Shown in pieces: positions 13,001-25,933 of a DNA stretch of 64,000 bases. The stretch spans positions 1-64,000 of the forward strand of contig VWPU01008479.1 of NCBI GenBank assembly GCA_013398955.1. Reading direction: 5' to 3'. The notes under the pieces are model-generated. The model worked only from the letters and a program-made list of their open reading frames with translations, ran no database searches and was not told the origin of the DNA. How positions within the stretch are numbered: the first letter of the stretch is position 1; each line of letters begins with the position of its first letter. Source of the stretch: Callaeas wilsoni. Its lineage: Eukaryota; Chordata; Aves; Passeriformes; Callaeidae. The translations under genes were made by a program, and so were the position numbers.

Positions 13001-16000
13001 TGAGAACCAGCCTGGCGCTAGTGCTGCTTTTGAGAAGGGTTAACAGGATGCTAATCCTCGACACTGAGGCACCTTCCTCTGCAGCTGCCTGGGTGCCCAC
13101 CTTGCTCCCAGCCCTCTGCAATTTAAAAAGGAAGTTTCCTGCAATCCACTTCTTCAACCTTTGCTTCACCTCCTTGTTTCACTTAGGTGCTGAAGTTTAG
13201 AATTGCAGCAGAGTGGCATTCATGGCATAGGGATTTCCTTTTTGGTACATGCACTTGGAAACTGCAGGTGGCCAAATACACTTCAGTTAGCAGAATGCAA
13301 GTGTTTAATTAGCTTTTAGCAATTGAAGCAATGGAATAGTGTCTGCTGATGGGACCAATCATGCTGTTTAACCAAAAGTGACCAATTGCAGCTCTTTCTG
13401 CATTCCATCTCCCCATTTAGTTCAAGTATTTAATTTAGAAAACTGCAATCAGCTTAACTATTTAAAATATTATTTCTCTTGTATTGTTGATAAATCAGAG
13501 CTATATAAAGCCTCAGGCGAATGTGAAATAAATTCATTTTTTCTTGCTTTGCCACTTCAATCTAAGTGTGACTATAGCCTGTTAGATTGTAGTCTTACTT
13601 GCTCAGGACCACATAGGGGAAAAAAGAGACATTAAACAAGCAGGCAGACAGACACATATGGCTGAGGGGAAGTTACAAAATTCTGAGTTCAGCTATAGTT
13701 TATTAAATATTTTTTAACTAGAAATATTTTAACCATTAGTAAGTACTCTAGTGGTTAATGTACACCAGCACGAGCACACTAGTACTTGCCAACAGCCACT
13801 GTTGGCTAGATTTTTTTTAACAGCTGTTGCAAGTGCAGGTTCTGTGGACTTTACTCTCCCTCTGCCCTGAGCTGACTGTATGCTTCAATTCCTTTACTCC
13901 TTTGGATGTTCACTACCACATCCACAAGACGAGTCTTTAATATTCACATTTCTTTAACTACTCTGTCACGTGTGAAGATTTCCTTGGATGTCCGGTATTT
14001 TAACATCTTATTGTTGCTCTGGCTGTGATGATATCAAACGTAACAGGCAAAGCAAGTCTGCCCTGCTTGGTACTGAGAACAACTGGTAAAATAGATGAAG
14101 AGGCTAAAGAAAATTTATTCCATCAGACTGGAAGACTAGGAATTTCTGAGGAATGCATTCTAGTCTTGTCTTAACAATGACAGCTTAAATATCATTGCAT
14201 TAACAGTGACCCAGCTCTCAGTAAAAAGTGGGCATCAAGGATATTGTAACCAGTTGTTCTGAGAGTATTCAAATGACTAAGGGTGAACCTAAGAATTAGC
14301 TTTCCACCCTACCCCTAAAACTCCTGTTTTAAGCATTGTTTGGGAATGCCCAGACACTCATGGGAACTAATGCTTTAGAAATCACCAAGCAGATTTGTTG
14401 AAACAGAAGACAGTTGTTCTTCACACAGAACAGCTGCTATCAACAAAACAGGTACTAAAAATACATTCATTGTACAATCACAAACTGGTAACAAGCAAAC
14501 GTCACTGGCATTTGTTTATAATGGCACTGCTATGTTATGGGCACAAGACTGTTCTCAAAGTTTGAGAAGTTCACAGAGGAATTAGCAACTTACATTCCAA
14601 GTAAACGATTTGGGATTCTTTTTGGCATTAGAGCTCTATTTCAGTTGGGAATGATAAAGCTCTTGTTATTTCCAGGTCCATACATGCACAATTGCTCTGA
14701 AATAATACTACTAATACTACTACTAAGTTGAAATTTCCTAAAATTTTTAGTGTCCTTTTTGGATACATTTATTTTTCTTTTTCCCAATGCTAAGAGATTT
14801 TCTTCCATCATTATATATTGGCAAACGTGGAACCTGCTGTTCAAAGAAAAGCATCCAGATCAAGAAAAGCAAAATTCTTTTTATCACTACCTCACCCGTT
14901 CTCCTTCCCCTTCCCATTATTTTTTTTTCTCTTAACTGTCTTGAATAATTTAGGAATAATTTAGTCCATTAACAATTTTGCTGGTCTTTTCATGGTGATG
15001 GAGGGACATGAGAAGATAAGTGTTCATCTCCTCTTTCACTGAAACACTAGCTATTGTACTGTTAGTGAATGTGAGGTTTAATACGGCTAAAAATGAGAAA
15101 ACTATACATCTCTTCCAAATATGCTCCTTCAAGATATAAACCCATCAGAAAAGTAAATTGCTTGTGTTAATAAGTAGGAACAGTAAGATGACAAAAAGTA
15201 ATGCAACTTTATGTACAATATATTGCAACAGATTCTTGACACAGAGTTTTAGTTCCCATACCACATAGCTCTTTCAAGGAAGATAAAACAAAATTAAGTA
15301 TTTAAGTTTTTAACAACTCTCATACTTGCAAAATTCATGTCGTTTTAACAAGGGCACTTTCCTTCTCACAAAGCTACCTAATCAGAAATTTTAAAGAAAA
15401 AAAAAAATTCATCTTAGCTGCGATTTTCAATTGGGTTGTATAAAATAATCCCCATATAAGGCATGCTTTTCAATCAGAAGCTGTGAAACATTTCCACTGA
15501 TATTGCTACAGCTTTGCTTTATTATCAAAATAGACTTCATAAGCAATCTGTCTACAACAAGTGATATTTCAGCTACACCATCAGCAGCCAAGCACTAACA
15601 GAACACCACAGCTTCAGAACCTCAGACCATTCACAGCACCCACAAACAGTTTTGGGTCTGTGATTGCAGCAGCTCTGGTCCAAACACACCATTTTGACTT
15701 CAGCCTCACAGTTAGTTAACACAGACAGACAAATTAAGACATGTGTTCCCTTCTGCAAAGAGCTCTATTTGTTTGGCTACCAACCCACCTGCTTACTCAT
15801 TTACATTTAGTCTTCTATCTAGCTGTAGTTGTCCAACACCTCATAAGATGCAGTCTGGCCAAGCATTCAAGGATGTACACCCTACAGCTCAACAGCACTT
15901 CTCCCTTGTTCCTATTTAACAGAAGTATTGCAAACCTTTTGGCAACTGTATATTAAAATAGGATTATTCTAAGCAGCTCCAACTGAAACTGTTTGCTTTG

Positions 16001-16869
16001 GCTGGTAACAGCTACCTGTAATAAACAAAGTTACAAGTATTAGCTGCTGTCATGTGTGATACCATATTTCTTGGTCCCTATTCACATAATTTTCATGTCT
16101 TCCTTGGAGATCTTCATGTTGTATGTTACAATTACAGGTAGCTGGAAAAACTAGGGCACTGATTACTGAATGTACATCCCAAACCACTGAGTGGTTTAAC
16201 ATCTTGCAGCTGCAAAGTGTTAGAGCTCTTACCTTGGCCTTACAACCTTTAGTCACAAGAATATTTCCAGAAATTATCTGGTGATGCTGTCCCAGCAAAA
16301 CTGCTCCGTTCTCCAGGTACATCTGTAGCCTTAGTTTTATTCTTCTGTAGAATAAACTGAAAAATAGATCTTCTATAATTGCTAACAAGATCATTTTTAC
16401 TACCTACCTCTCTTTGCTTTGCTAGCCCTCCTTAATTTAAAAGCCCTGGAGTCTGAACTAATGTGCTATGTGGATACCTGCTGCTTCTTCAAAGAACTGG
16501 TACCAGCAGGTCATGATGCACCTTCACTGGGGCCTGCTATTTTGTCTGGAAAATTACACTGACATTTCATCTACTTCTGTATCCTAACCTCCATTCCTAA
16601 ACATTTTGACTGCCATGAAAAAATGAGTGGGTTAAGAGGTACAGCATAAGTAGTTGCCTCCTGTTGGAAGACATCTGTGATATATGTTGTCCAAACTGTA
16701 AGTGTTCTTGGGCTCAAAAAATAGTCTGTTTACCCTGCATGTAAGGTATCCACAACAAAAATTAAATGCTGTCTAGCTTGGGCTTGCAGTTACTAGAAAC
16801 ACTTACTTGTTACCTGAGCAGAAATGTTTTTATGGTTGAATAATGAATAAACACGTCAAGTTCATCAAC
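10068..16869. other. Intergenic DNA between the solo LTR and the COBLL1 3' end
   Basis: No coding exon or RNA gene was recognised. About 10560-11080 is AT-rich, non-repetitive and full of ATTA/TAAT and CATTAA motifs, which is the look of conserved non-coding DNA, though conservation cannot be seen from one sequence. A short ACT repeat lies at 14701-14727. A poly-T run with an ambiguous base is listed separately. Confidence 0.45.
12234..12255. other. 21-T homopolymer followed by one N
   Basis: A run of 21 T ends at the only ambiguous base of the window, position 12255. This marks a sequencing or assembly uncertainty, so local lengths may be wrong. Confidence 0.9.
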
Positions 16870-19322
16870 AAGAGTTTCTCTAGTAGACTTTAATAAAAGA
16901 GTATAAGAAAAAAAGCATCTGTAGAAATACAACAGCAAGATTTAAAAATGTCTTACATATACATGTTGGAAGAAGAGGGAAAGAGAAAGTTTTGCTAAAC
17001 AAAATTGCCAGCTAGTAACAAAAAGGCTCATTGAAGAGTTTCACAGTACTATAGCATGTATAGACATTTCAGTTAGTTATCAAGCAAGTTCAGTTACACA
17101 AAGAAGAAATCCTAAAATTCAAGCAAGGTGGTTTTAAGCTCCGTTACATAAGATGATATTTGCCTTCAGGAGTTCACATGAAAAGGCAGTTTGTTTTTAA
17201 TATATGGGACCAAGAAACATACAGTAGTACAGTTTTGTAGTCAAAATTAAACAAAAGAACAAAGTATGGTTATTTGAACTTTTCCCAAAACAAGAAATCA
17301 GACTCTGCTGACTTGTTTGAAAAAGTGAAACATCGTATATATTTGTATTAGCACAGATGGAGATTAAAATAATTTTATGAAACAACTTTGGTCACCTTGG
17401 CAGAGAATACCAACATTTGAAAAAAATCCTGTAACCCTCACACACCCAAAGTACAAGGAAGAGACTCTTTTCACAACGCAACCTCTCTCTGGCAGTTCCA
17501 AATCAGCATGGTGTATAGGAATGCCTAAAACACAGACGTGTAACATCACAACAAGCACAGACTCTAGAATCCAGGGAGCAAGTTACAATTTTCAAGTCTG
17601 TTGCTCAAGACACAGTGAAATCTAGAATGTAAGCCCCAGTTAGAAACTAGAAAAGCCCCTATATCTTCTATCTCACTGTTTTCGAGTGAAGGTTGAAACT
17701 TTTTTTCGAAGTCAGACACTGAAACAGATCTTTTGAACTACCCTGTGAGCTTCCCCCACCCTTGGAATGAGCTTTCGATTGGAGGCAAGAACAAGGAGGA
17801 GATGGAAGTGGTAACACACTCTGACAGGGGACTAAGATACAAGAGAGAAAACAGGAGAACAGCAATGAAAAAAATGTTCATCAGATCTCTTTATGAATTT
17901 TTGTTTAATAAAACATTCCTTAAAGGGTTTCAGCATTAAGTTAACACCATAACTTGTAATCAGTAATTGACTCTGTACTAGGAAAGTAATTAGACCTCTT
18001 TGAGATTATTGCACAAAAACCTGGCAGCAAACAATTTGAAAATGCACATATAGATCAGTTTCTGAAACTGAGTTACATAATGTTTCTAAAGTACAAAATA
18101 TATATATTGTTAAAGAATACAAACTAAATACAATTGCTTAATTTTAAATCAAGTCTAGCAAGAAAATATTTTAATATGGCAAATACCCCAGGACTTGCTG
18201 CATGCATCCATAATGTAGCTGTTTCCTAATGAGTGTCATCATATTTCTACTCCCTCCCCAAAATGTATAATCTTGACAAGAAACTCAAAATAGATAAAAT
18301 ATAACGTGAAACATTTTCTTTTAATATCTATTCCCATTTTGGTATTTAATGCTTAATCTATAAATAGATGCTCTCTGACACAAGCATGATTTATGTGTTA
18401 TTGTGCTGTTTTAAGATTAAAATATTTTATACGAATAAGTCAAAAGCAGTTCATTTTTTAGTTATACTTCCAGTGAAAAAAATACTCTATTTCATTAAGT
18501 ATCAAAACTGGAATTTGTACTTTGTTAGTAAGTGACTATATGTTGATGACTACTTAAAGATACAATTAGTTCACAAAAAGTATTGCTTATCTGAGTGCTA
18601 GGTAAATACTATATACAGATATTTAAAGAGTAGTTGAGAAACATCATGTAGTGCTACTGTTTAGGAAAGGTTTTGAGTAGTGCAAAAATTTCCAGTAATT
18701 TATGTCCTGATTTTTTTGTGTGTGTGCTACCAGGAAAAAATTATGGGAGAGTAAAAAAAAATTCAAAATACATATCCCAATTATTCTCTGCTAAAGGAAC
18801 AAAAACATCTATTTTTTTAGACAGAAACAAAGTATTGCATTGAATTAAGATTTCTACGAATTACAATTTTAATTTAATAAAGTAATATGGAGGCAGCATG
18901 TGGTAGATTTAAGTTCATACAATCTGTTGAAGTAATACACAATCGAAAATTAATTATTTGATGTAAAACTTTTAGGTCACTTCTAATCTGTAATTTCAGC
19001 ATAGTGCTACATATTGTTCAGTCTTGAAGGCTAAAATCAAGAATCTTCAATTCTCATTCTATCATAAGCAAAGCTCACCTACACCTCATCTTAAAACTTT
19101 TTAGCAGCATAGTCAGCTTTATAAAAAGAAAAGGCAAAATATTACCATAATTTACATATTCTAATAATCTTTTCAAGGCATCAAAAGACCCAGCTTGAAA
19201 TTCTTATAACCGTTGACAAAAATATATTAACATATACTTGCATTTACACTTTCAAATATTTGTAGTTAGTATTAAATTGGCCTATGAAGCAGTAGTAAAG
19301 TGCAAAATATTTGGTATCATAT
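16870..19322 (-). other. COBLL1: Inferred COBLL1 3' untranslated region
   Basis: This stretch follows the stop codon at 19323-19325 with no further splice acceptor needed. It is strongly AT-rich and contains no transposon I recognise. On the minus strand an ATTAAA hexamer occurs at 16894-16889. Downstream of it lie TTGTTGATG and GTGTTTATT, a plausible GU-rich element, so cleavage near 16870 is the best guess. Other ATTAAA copies occur within the region, for example near 17900, and could give shorter forms. A canonical AATAAA at 16341-16336 has a poorer downstream context. The exact end is uncertain. Confidence 0.35.
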
Positions 19323-19409
19323 CTAGGGATTAGCCTTAGCTTCTGTGGAATACAAGGGATTAAGCCTGGCTCTTCCATTGACAGCTATGGTGTTTGACGG
19401 AGGACCAAC
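19323..19409 (-). CDS. COBLL1: COBLL1 exon W13, last coding exon with stop
   Basis: This final exon encodes 28 residues and a TAG stop. The acceptor is CTACCTCCAG and the join to W12 is phase 0. The peptide begins VGPPSNTIAVNGRARLNP. That matches the COBLL1 C-terminal tail, where a valine completing the WH2 motif is followed by a PSNT-I-VNGR block. The family tail after this block is variable, and here it ends YSTEAKANP. The match in both length and sequence is the strongest argument that the gene is COBLL1 and not COBL, whose C-terminus carries several WH2 motifs. Residues are about 1114-1141 of the joined frame. Confidence 0.9.
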   Translation of the reverse strand, partial: VGPPSNTIAVNGRARLNPLYSTEAKANP

Positions 19410-19848
19410 CTGGAGGTAGAGTGGGGGAAAAAAAAGAAAGAGAAAAAAATATTAAAGAAATGTTAACCTAAATTTCCAGATTTTTATGTCTCTAAGGTGT
19501 TACATGGCATTACCTCATTTAGTGTTTTTTCTCACTGCAATGGAAGACCTCCTATATGATTTCTTAACTAAGCAGATATGCTACAGAAGTGGAAACATAA
19601 GACATTACTTAAAACCATATTTTATCCTGACTAAAAATTTCATGTATAACTATTCAAAAGATGTATAATTTTTAGCCCTTCTCCACACCTGGTTGCAAAG
19701 AAGTACTTCAAAAACATCACTAAACCAAACACTTTTACTAAATATTGAATAGACCTGATTTCTTACTAAACCTTCTAACACTCCTTGATACCATGGTAAT
19801 GTTTCTCTTATCAGAAGCAAACCATAACTTTTAGCACAGATAGCCAAA

Positions 19849-19923
19849 GCCTGATTTTCAGTGGAGCTGCATAACCCAACAGCTCCCGCTGGAGTTAATG
19901 GGAGCTGTAGATGCTCCGCAGCC
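19849..19923. repeat. Palindromic ancient interspersed repeat fragment
   Basis: The segment starts GCCTGATTTTCAG and contains a perfect 9-bp inverted repeat, ACAGCTCCC at 19879-19887 and GGGAGCTGT at 19900-19908, around a 12-base loop. From memory it resembles a palindromic element common in turtles, crocodiles and birds, whose arms read GCCTGATTTTCAGAGGTGCT and whose centre pairs CAGCTCCCATT with AATGGGAGCTG. I could not check this against a repeat library, and the family name is left open. Confidence 0.45.
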
Positions 19924-21340
19924 ATGAGAACCACATACCACAGCACACAGTTTACTAAACACAATGAAAACATTCTCAAGAGAAAAATGGTTAAAAAGAA
20001 ACCGCACTTGACCCATTTTAGGTTAGTAATTACTGAGGGCCCTATTGAAGAGGAAAGACCAGCAACACAAAAGGCCACAGATCTCAGCACTGCATACTCA
20101 CAACATATTAAGTAAAACAGAGGGTGAAAAAAATTAAAGAACTTGGCAAGTGGTGCCAGGATTTTATTTTTCAAATTACTCTCAGAGCTGCAAGAAGAGA
20201 GGGTATGGTAAGAGGTAAAAAGAGACGCAAGCACCTGACGGACGTCTCTCATTATTTAAATGGATCAGATTACTACTCCTCTCCCTGACTGCAGCACGAT
20301 ACTGGAAGCTATGAGGTGCATGCATTCTACAAGTCTTCTCAATTCTCAAAAGCACTTTTGGGTGCAAATAACTTATTGATACAAAATGCTTCATTTCTCT
20401 CTCCTACTATTGCCAGTTCTCCATGTTAAACATAAAATGAGACCATGTTTTTATTAAATTTGCTGTAGGCCAAAAAAAATCTCTTTCTGCTGTCAGACAT
20501 ACCTGTACCACAGCATATGCACTCTGAGAGTGAAAAGAACAGCATGTACAATTTTATGCTTGGCAAAACTTCAGTGAGTTCTTCACTGCATTTTGTTTGT
20601 GTTCCAGGGGTTTTTTTAAGCCTGGTTCAGATTTCTGTGCTGCAGGACTGCTCTTCTTTATGGTTACAGCTTCTTCATTATTGTAATTTCTGCCTTAAAA
20701 GTACAGCCCTTTCATCACCCCAGACTCAACACGTAATTTACTGACAAAGCACATCTCCCACCCACAGAAGAGAAAGGGAGGGGAAAACCAATTCCAATCT
20801 CTATGTCTCTCCCCTTCCCCATGCCATTCTTGTACCTAGACTGATAAAGACTGTATCTTTAATGTCAACTTTACACTAAGAACATTTCTATTAAAAAGAA
20901 TGAATAAATAAATAAAGTGTCATATTATTCAGAATGTAATTATGCACTAGAAGAGAAAAAAAAAATCTTAAAAATATATGCAAATAAAATCCAAACAGTA
21001 TTTCTGGTAGAACAGATTTTACCTCTAACGGATTCTGAACAATACAGTGTTTTCTTAATCTTATCCTGTTTTTAATATGATTACTGACATGTAGTTAGAA
21101 GCAATTCTACAGTGTATTATATACCATTTTTACTGACTAGAGATCAAACCCTACTTGAGCATGCTTGTAACTTTTCCAGGAAACTCAGTCTTCCTATTCA
21201 CTGTAGAAAGGATGGGAGATCTACAAGCCTCAGAGAGGCTGTTGCACTGCTACACTGAAACAAAAACCTATGAAATGGAATGTTCCACCATCTGACCATT
21301 CACTGCAAGATTTTGACCCAAGGGAATCAAAGACTTCCAT

Positions 21341-21362
21341 AAAACAAACAAACAAACAAAAA
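21341..21362. repeat. (AAAC)n microsatellite
   Basis: About five units of AAAC/CAAA in tandem inside the last COBLL1 intron. Confidence 0.85.
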
Positions 21363-22158
21363 TGTCTCTTGGATCCACCTATCACACATCACTAGTTTCT
21401 TTCAAGTGGAAAAGGGAAGAAAAACAAAAAACTACTCAATTTCTTTGACCTTGTGCAATGAAAAATTATTCCTCAAAACAGAATGCAAAATACTAAAGTG
21501 AGGTCAAGAAAACTTTGTGAGACTATGACTGTCTGGTTGCAAACTTAAAACAGTACAGATTTTAGAAATGTAGACCCTTTTACCCAATGAGAGATACATA
21601 GGTTAATTTTAGGAGAGAAAATTTTCAACCAGAGGGGGTAGGGAAAGATGGTCCTTCCCGTACTGTTGACAAAACATTGAGAAATATCTTAGTTATGGTG
21701 CCAAACAGATTAAGGACCTGAGAAAGTCTAATAAATAGGAAAATAGTCTTCAGAACTGTGTGTTACCTGCCTGCAAAAGGTTGCAGCCACTTCAGGTCTA
21801 GAGCAAAGCTGCTCAGTAGGTTTCTAAAGCCATCCCATTTCAAATCATGTAAACACAAACAAGTCAGATTTTATGGACAAGATATTTAACTGATAACCTA
21901 GAGATTTCTATTTCATTTAAGGAAGATTTTGATTACATTTGTACTGTATGAAAATACAGACATTTGAAGTTCTGTGGGTGCATTCACCAGTTTATTCTGC
22001 AAAACTGACCCTCTTCCTCACCTCCCTTCCCATTGTTAAGAGACCTCCTGGCAGCGGTTTGTGCCAAAACTAACTGCTTTTAGAATCAGGCATTAGTATG
22101 GTAATTTTGAAGGAAGTACCATGAGTTCTTTGTTTTGGATGCAATGATGAAAACTCAC

Positions 22159-22341
22159 CCTTTTCAATTTGGCAGCAGCTTCTCCCGAGCGGATTGCTGC
22201 CAGCAAGCTCTGGTGGATCTGTTCGGGGTCAGCGCGCGGGAGCGTCATCGCGGTTTGTCTCTTAGTGACAGGGCGTGGGTGGTCAGGGGAAGCACCTGAC
22301 TGCGCCTGACTCTGCTGCTCGCTATTCACACGGCTGCCTTT
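22159..22341 (-). CDS. COBLL1: COBLL1 exon W12, WH2 actin-binding motif
   Basis: The exon encodes 61 residues in phase 0 on both sides, with acceptor CCCTTTATAG and donor GTGAGT. The WH2 motif reads [20 protein letters not shown] followed by KLKR. The amphipathic helix (LLAAIRSG) and the basic LKR(V) element are the actin-contacting features of WH2 domains. The valine is supplied by the first codon of W13. COBLL1 has a single WH2 motif near its C-terminus, while COBL has three. In the cell the motif binds monomeric actin. The sequence before it (about 35 residues, Ser/Gln/Pro-rich) is linker. The frame stays open 20 codons into the following intron, so a retained intron would still encode LKRV before ending. 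Residues are about 1053-1113. Confidence 0.95.
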
Positions 22342-22973
22342 CTATAAAGGGAGGAAGTGGAAGGAAAAGAAGCCAAAAACTTTTAATCTGAATTAGTTAT
22401 AAATGGAAATCTGAATCAACCTGGCACAAGGTTGCATAGCAAACTGCTGCCATTCTAGTGTTTGCTTGATTCAAGATTTCTGAGATCAGCCACATTTCCA
22501 GCATAGCACATAGTTTCTCTCTCAAGTAATTATGCCAGCAAAACTTTACATCTCCCTTCAAGTGTCCTTGTGGCACGACCACTTGAAGCCAAATGGATCA
22601 CACCACTGAGAATTAAATTTAAGAAACCAACACACAGAACTAGAAAGAACAAATCGTAAGCACTCCAAACATAAAAATAAGCATTACACAGGATAAATGA
22701 CTATGTAATTTACAGTTCTTTAAAGTAGGTGATGCTAATTATGGCAGGAAAGAATTATTTCCAATCATCTGAATAACGCTGCTCTCATTTTTAACATTCC
22801 CTTTATTCCTGTACTTCATTATAATGCTGTGCTACTGGTGGACACCACAGGGCGTTTTCCCTGCACAAATACAGTACTTTCTGACCAGGGAACGCTTCAG
22901 AAACAAGCCTTTACACCGGTTGCACTTGATGGCACTGGATCCACAGGCAATTAGTATTAGAAATAAAGTTTAC
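22342..22973 (-). other. COBLL1: COBLL1 intron W11-W12
   Basis: A short 632-bp intron with GTAAAC donor and CCCTTTATAG acceptor. No repeat or other gene was recognised. Confidence 0.85.
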
Positions 22974-24586
22974 CTTTTCCATTAGACTATTTTTTGACCC
23001 CACTGTTACGGTCTGTAAGGAAGGGCTTTTCACTTCAGGCGTGGAGGTAGCTGAGGAGAATCCAGCTGCCAAAGGGGCAGAGGAGAGTTCCACTGGAAAT
23101 TCCTCTCTCGGTGCCTGGCTAGTGATCGTACGCGTCTTATTGAATGACTGTGACCTTTTGACTGCAGATGAGACAGCAAGAGCAAAAGGGGATGGCCTTG
23201 AACTGGAGTATGGCTTTGGAACTGCAAAAGTTCTGAGAGTTTTTAGATTCAGCGGTGCTGGAGGACAGGAGGGAAAACTTAAAGGCTTATTGCTTTTAAC
23301 AGGAGAAGTGGAAGAGTCAAGATTTTTTCCATCATCAACTTTTTCTTGATCTGCAGAAGGAGAAGGAATGCTTGTTTTTTGTAAAGCCAAAGAAGTCAAA
23401 TCAGGTGATGAGATTTTTTTACCCATCTCTGTATTCTTAACTTCATTTTGAATTGAATTAGGAGCACAAACTGTGCTTCTGGCAACTGCAGATGTCACAT
23501 AGTGACCTGAAGCTCTTCGTTGCATCTGCAGATAAAAAGAACTAGGCTTCGTTGTAGGACTTAATGGACTTAATGCATTTGACTTGTCCTGAGTCTCAGA
23601 AAAAGCATTTGTATTATCCAAGCTCAGCATCAGTGGGACACGCTGCTTGAAAGACTCTCTTTCCATCTGGTTGCTCTCGGTAGTAATCTCAGCTCCAGAG
23701 GTCACAGTATGTTCAGAAATGCTATTCACTCTCTGCAGCAGATCATTTGCTGCTGCAGCTTCATTTTGTGAACCAATCTGTAAAGGATCCACACTTTTTG
23801 ACAGATGAGGAATTTCAGTTTGCACTATGAATTCTTTGGGGTCTTCCAAAGTAGATACCTCTTGATCCTTCTGATCTGATGGAACTTCTGATTCCCAGCT
23901 CTTCATTATTTCTAAGAATTTTGGAGGCACTATTTTATAAGTTGTCATCCCAATTTTTGGTATGTAATCCCTTGTAATTTCATTAGCAGGTTTGGGTTTA
24001 GGTTTGGTGTCCTGTCTATAAAAAGGGTGACCTTTTACAGGAGAGTCATCTGGAGTTTCTGCAGTTGTTTCTGGTGAAGCAAAATTACTGCTATTTATAC
24101 AGATGTGACTCTGGTCTTTTATTGGAATTACTTTTTTATGAGCAACTTCTTGTGCCTCAAGATTTTGTTCTATTGAAGCATCTTCACTCTCCTGATGCAT
24201 TCCATGCATCACTTGAACAATGGAGTTGTTCTTATCTCTGTTGTGTTGAGGGACCAGTTCTCGAAATGTGGATGATTCAACACCCTGAGGAACAATAATT
24301 TCCTTCTGCGCAGTCCTTCCCAAATTGCTATCCAAAGTCTGGATTCCAACATCCTGAGTTTTTACTGTGTCCAAGCTGGTTTGATTTGTTTTGTCATCTT
24401 GCTTTTCTGAAATCAGTTGAGGATAATTCCTATGACTTACAGAGATGTCATTTTTACATGCCTGGCAGTTTGATAGTCTGTCAACTTCAAGCTTGTTATT
24501 TTCGCTAAAATCTACTGTTTTAATTTCGGCTGTCTGAAGTTCTTTCACTTCTTCTGTTGTTGTAAGGAGTCTTGTATCACTGTGAT
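22974..24586 (-). CDS. COBLL1: COBLL1 exon W11, large central exon
   Basis: This 1,613-nt exon encodes 537 full codons (about residues 516-1052), entered in phase 1 and left in phase 0. The acceptor is TAACTTAAAG and the donor GTAAAC after MEK. Most of it is Ser/Thr/Pro/Gln-rich, poorly structured sequence. Conserved family blocks stand out: DYIPKIGMTTYKIVPPK at about residues 721-737, preceded by a KPKPKP run; SSFYLQMQRRASGHYVTSA; and NLKTLRTFAVPKPYSS leading into RPSPFALAV and VKRSQSF. These are shared with vertebrate COBLL1. Vertebrate COBLL1 also has one dominant long exon at this place. The basic and Pro-rich segments are likely protein-binding; no catalytic motif is present. The in-frame continuation past the donor ends after 20 codons and would lack WH2. 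Confidence 0.96.
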
Positions 24587-25933
24587 CTTTAAGTTAAAGA
24601 AGGATTCCAAAATTAATACAAATGTCAAAAAGATTCAATCTTCCTCATTACATCATGAAGCTCTGCATCCAGTGTATTTAATAGCAATGACTAGCTTCTC
24701 ACTGATGCTAATATTTTCTTTAACACTTTAAAAGGCTATTTAAATATTATATTTATATTTGACTAATATTGCCAAGTAATTGTATTCTAACTCAGGTATT
24801 ATTCCTTAATAAACAGCTTACAGATGCCATATGTTGACTTAATAGAAAAAACTATTCTAGAACAATTTAAAAAGTGCTAATGAATTTCAGTTCATTATAC
24901 AGGCATTGGTGACTCAAGCTCAAGGACTATTCAATATGGAGTTAGATGCAGTTTTTATTTAGTTCCACACATCTGTGGCTTCTGTTCTTTAGTTTTACTG
25001 TTACAAATCTTGTCAACTACACCTTATGTATTTGTACAAGGAAACAACTGAAAAACATATGGACAAGAGCAATTTGACAAACCTGTTTTTCCTACCATTT
25101 AGCTGGTCTGATAATTCAATTTTCTACCTCTGGACTAAACATGTGATCATCTTCCAAACACATGAATATTTTAGTCATTTTTTTAAACACAATATTAGGA
25201 AAAATTAAATTCTTCAGGAACAGTCATATGGAGCGGTATTTTGTGGGGAGCAAAAAAAAATCCTCATTTCATGTATGCTATAAAATGGCAGTTAAAATTT
25301 ATATCACATATAAACAGGACTTGTGTTGTTATGATTTATTAACAGAGGTGTACTGAGTATAAAAGACTATAGAAGGCCTAATATATAAATCTGAAAATCA
25401 GTGTCACGAAAGAGTAAAATAAATCAGTCAGGTCACTGCATCCACAGAAAAATTTATGTCCCATTAGATGCACACGATGTCGTCATTTTGTTTCAGATCA
25501 GTGTGTCACTTTCTTTTATTTGTGCTTAAAGATATTTGCATTTTCATGCAGAAAACTCACCCTAATTTCATAAGCAAAGAACAACTGATGGCTTGTTCTT
25601 CCCCACTGGGGTGTGGCAGCCATGTCACCCCACGTGGCAGGATTACCTTTGTGTGCAGCCTTCCCCCTCCTCAGCACTGTCCCACCCACACCATCCTGCA
25701 ACAGCACGATGCAGCTTTGACTACTGCTAAAACAAAAATGTATTAAAAACAAACCCAAAAAACCCCAAAACTGCAGCCAATTCTTGCCACCTCACCTCAA
25801 AGAAAATACACTAGAGCTAGAGCAAGTGTACAGAAAATAATCTGATGATAATTCAAGAGTTGACTGTATAGCCATTTCTTCAAAGGAACAGAAAAGTTCA
25901 AGCTTCAAGTATTAACAAGTGGGAACCACTCAC
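24587..25933 (-). other. COBLL1: COBLL1 intron W10-W11
   Basis: A 1,347-bp intron with GTGAGT donor and a modest acceptor (CTTCTTTAACTTAAAG). A short A/C-rich tract lies at 25746-25772. No other gene was recognised. Confidence 0.8.

Larger units (their letters stand above)
19410..22158 (-). other. COBLL1: COBLL1 intron W12-W13
   Basis: The intron has a GTGAGT donor and a CTACCTCCAG acceptor. It holds a palindromic repeat at 19849-19923 and an AAAC microsatellite at 21341-21362. A 200-codon open frame on the minus strand (20252-19650) has no recognisable domain and spans the palindromic repeat, so it is not called as a gene. Nothing else was recognised. Confidence 0.75.

Noticed and set aside
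16336..16341. AATAAA on the minus strand as the COBLL1 polyadenylation signal
   Set aside because: It is canonical, but lacks a GU-rich stretch in the following 30 bases. The ATTAAA at 16889-16894 has a better context. It remains possible.
19650..20252. 200-codon open frame on the minus strand in the last COBLL1 intron
   Set aside because: It has no recognisable domain, spans a palindromic repeat, lies wholly within an intron and is hydrophobic in an irregular way. Length alone is the only argument, and none of the start context or splice signals supports it.
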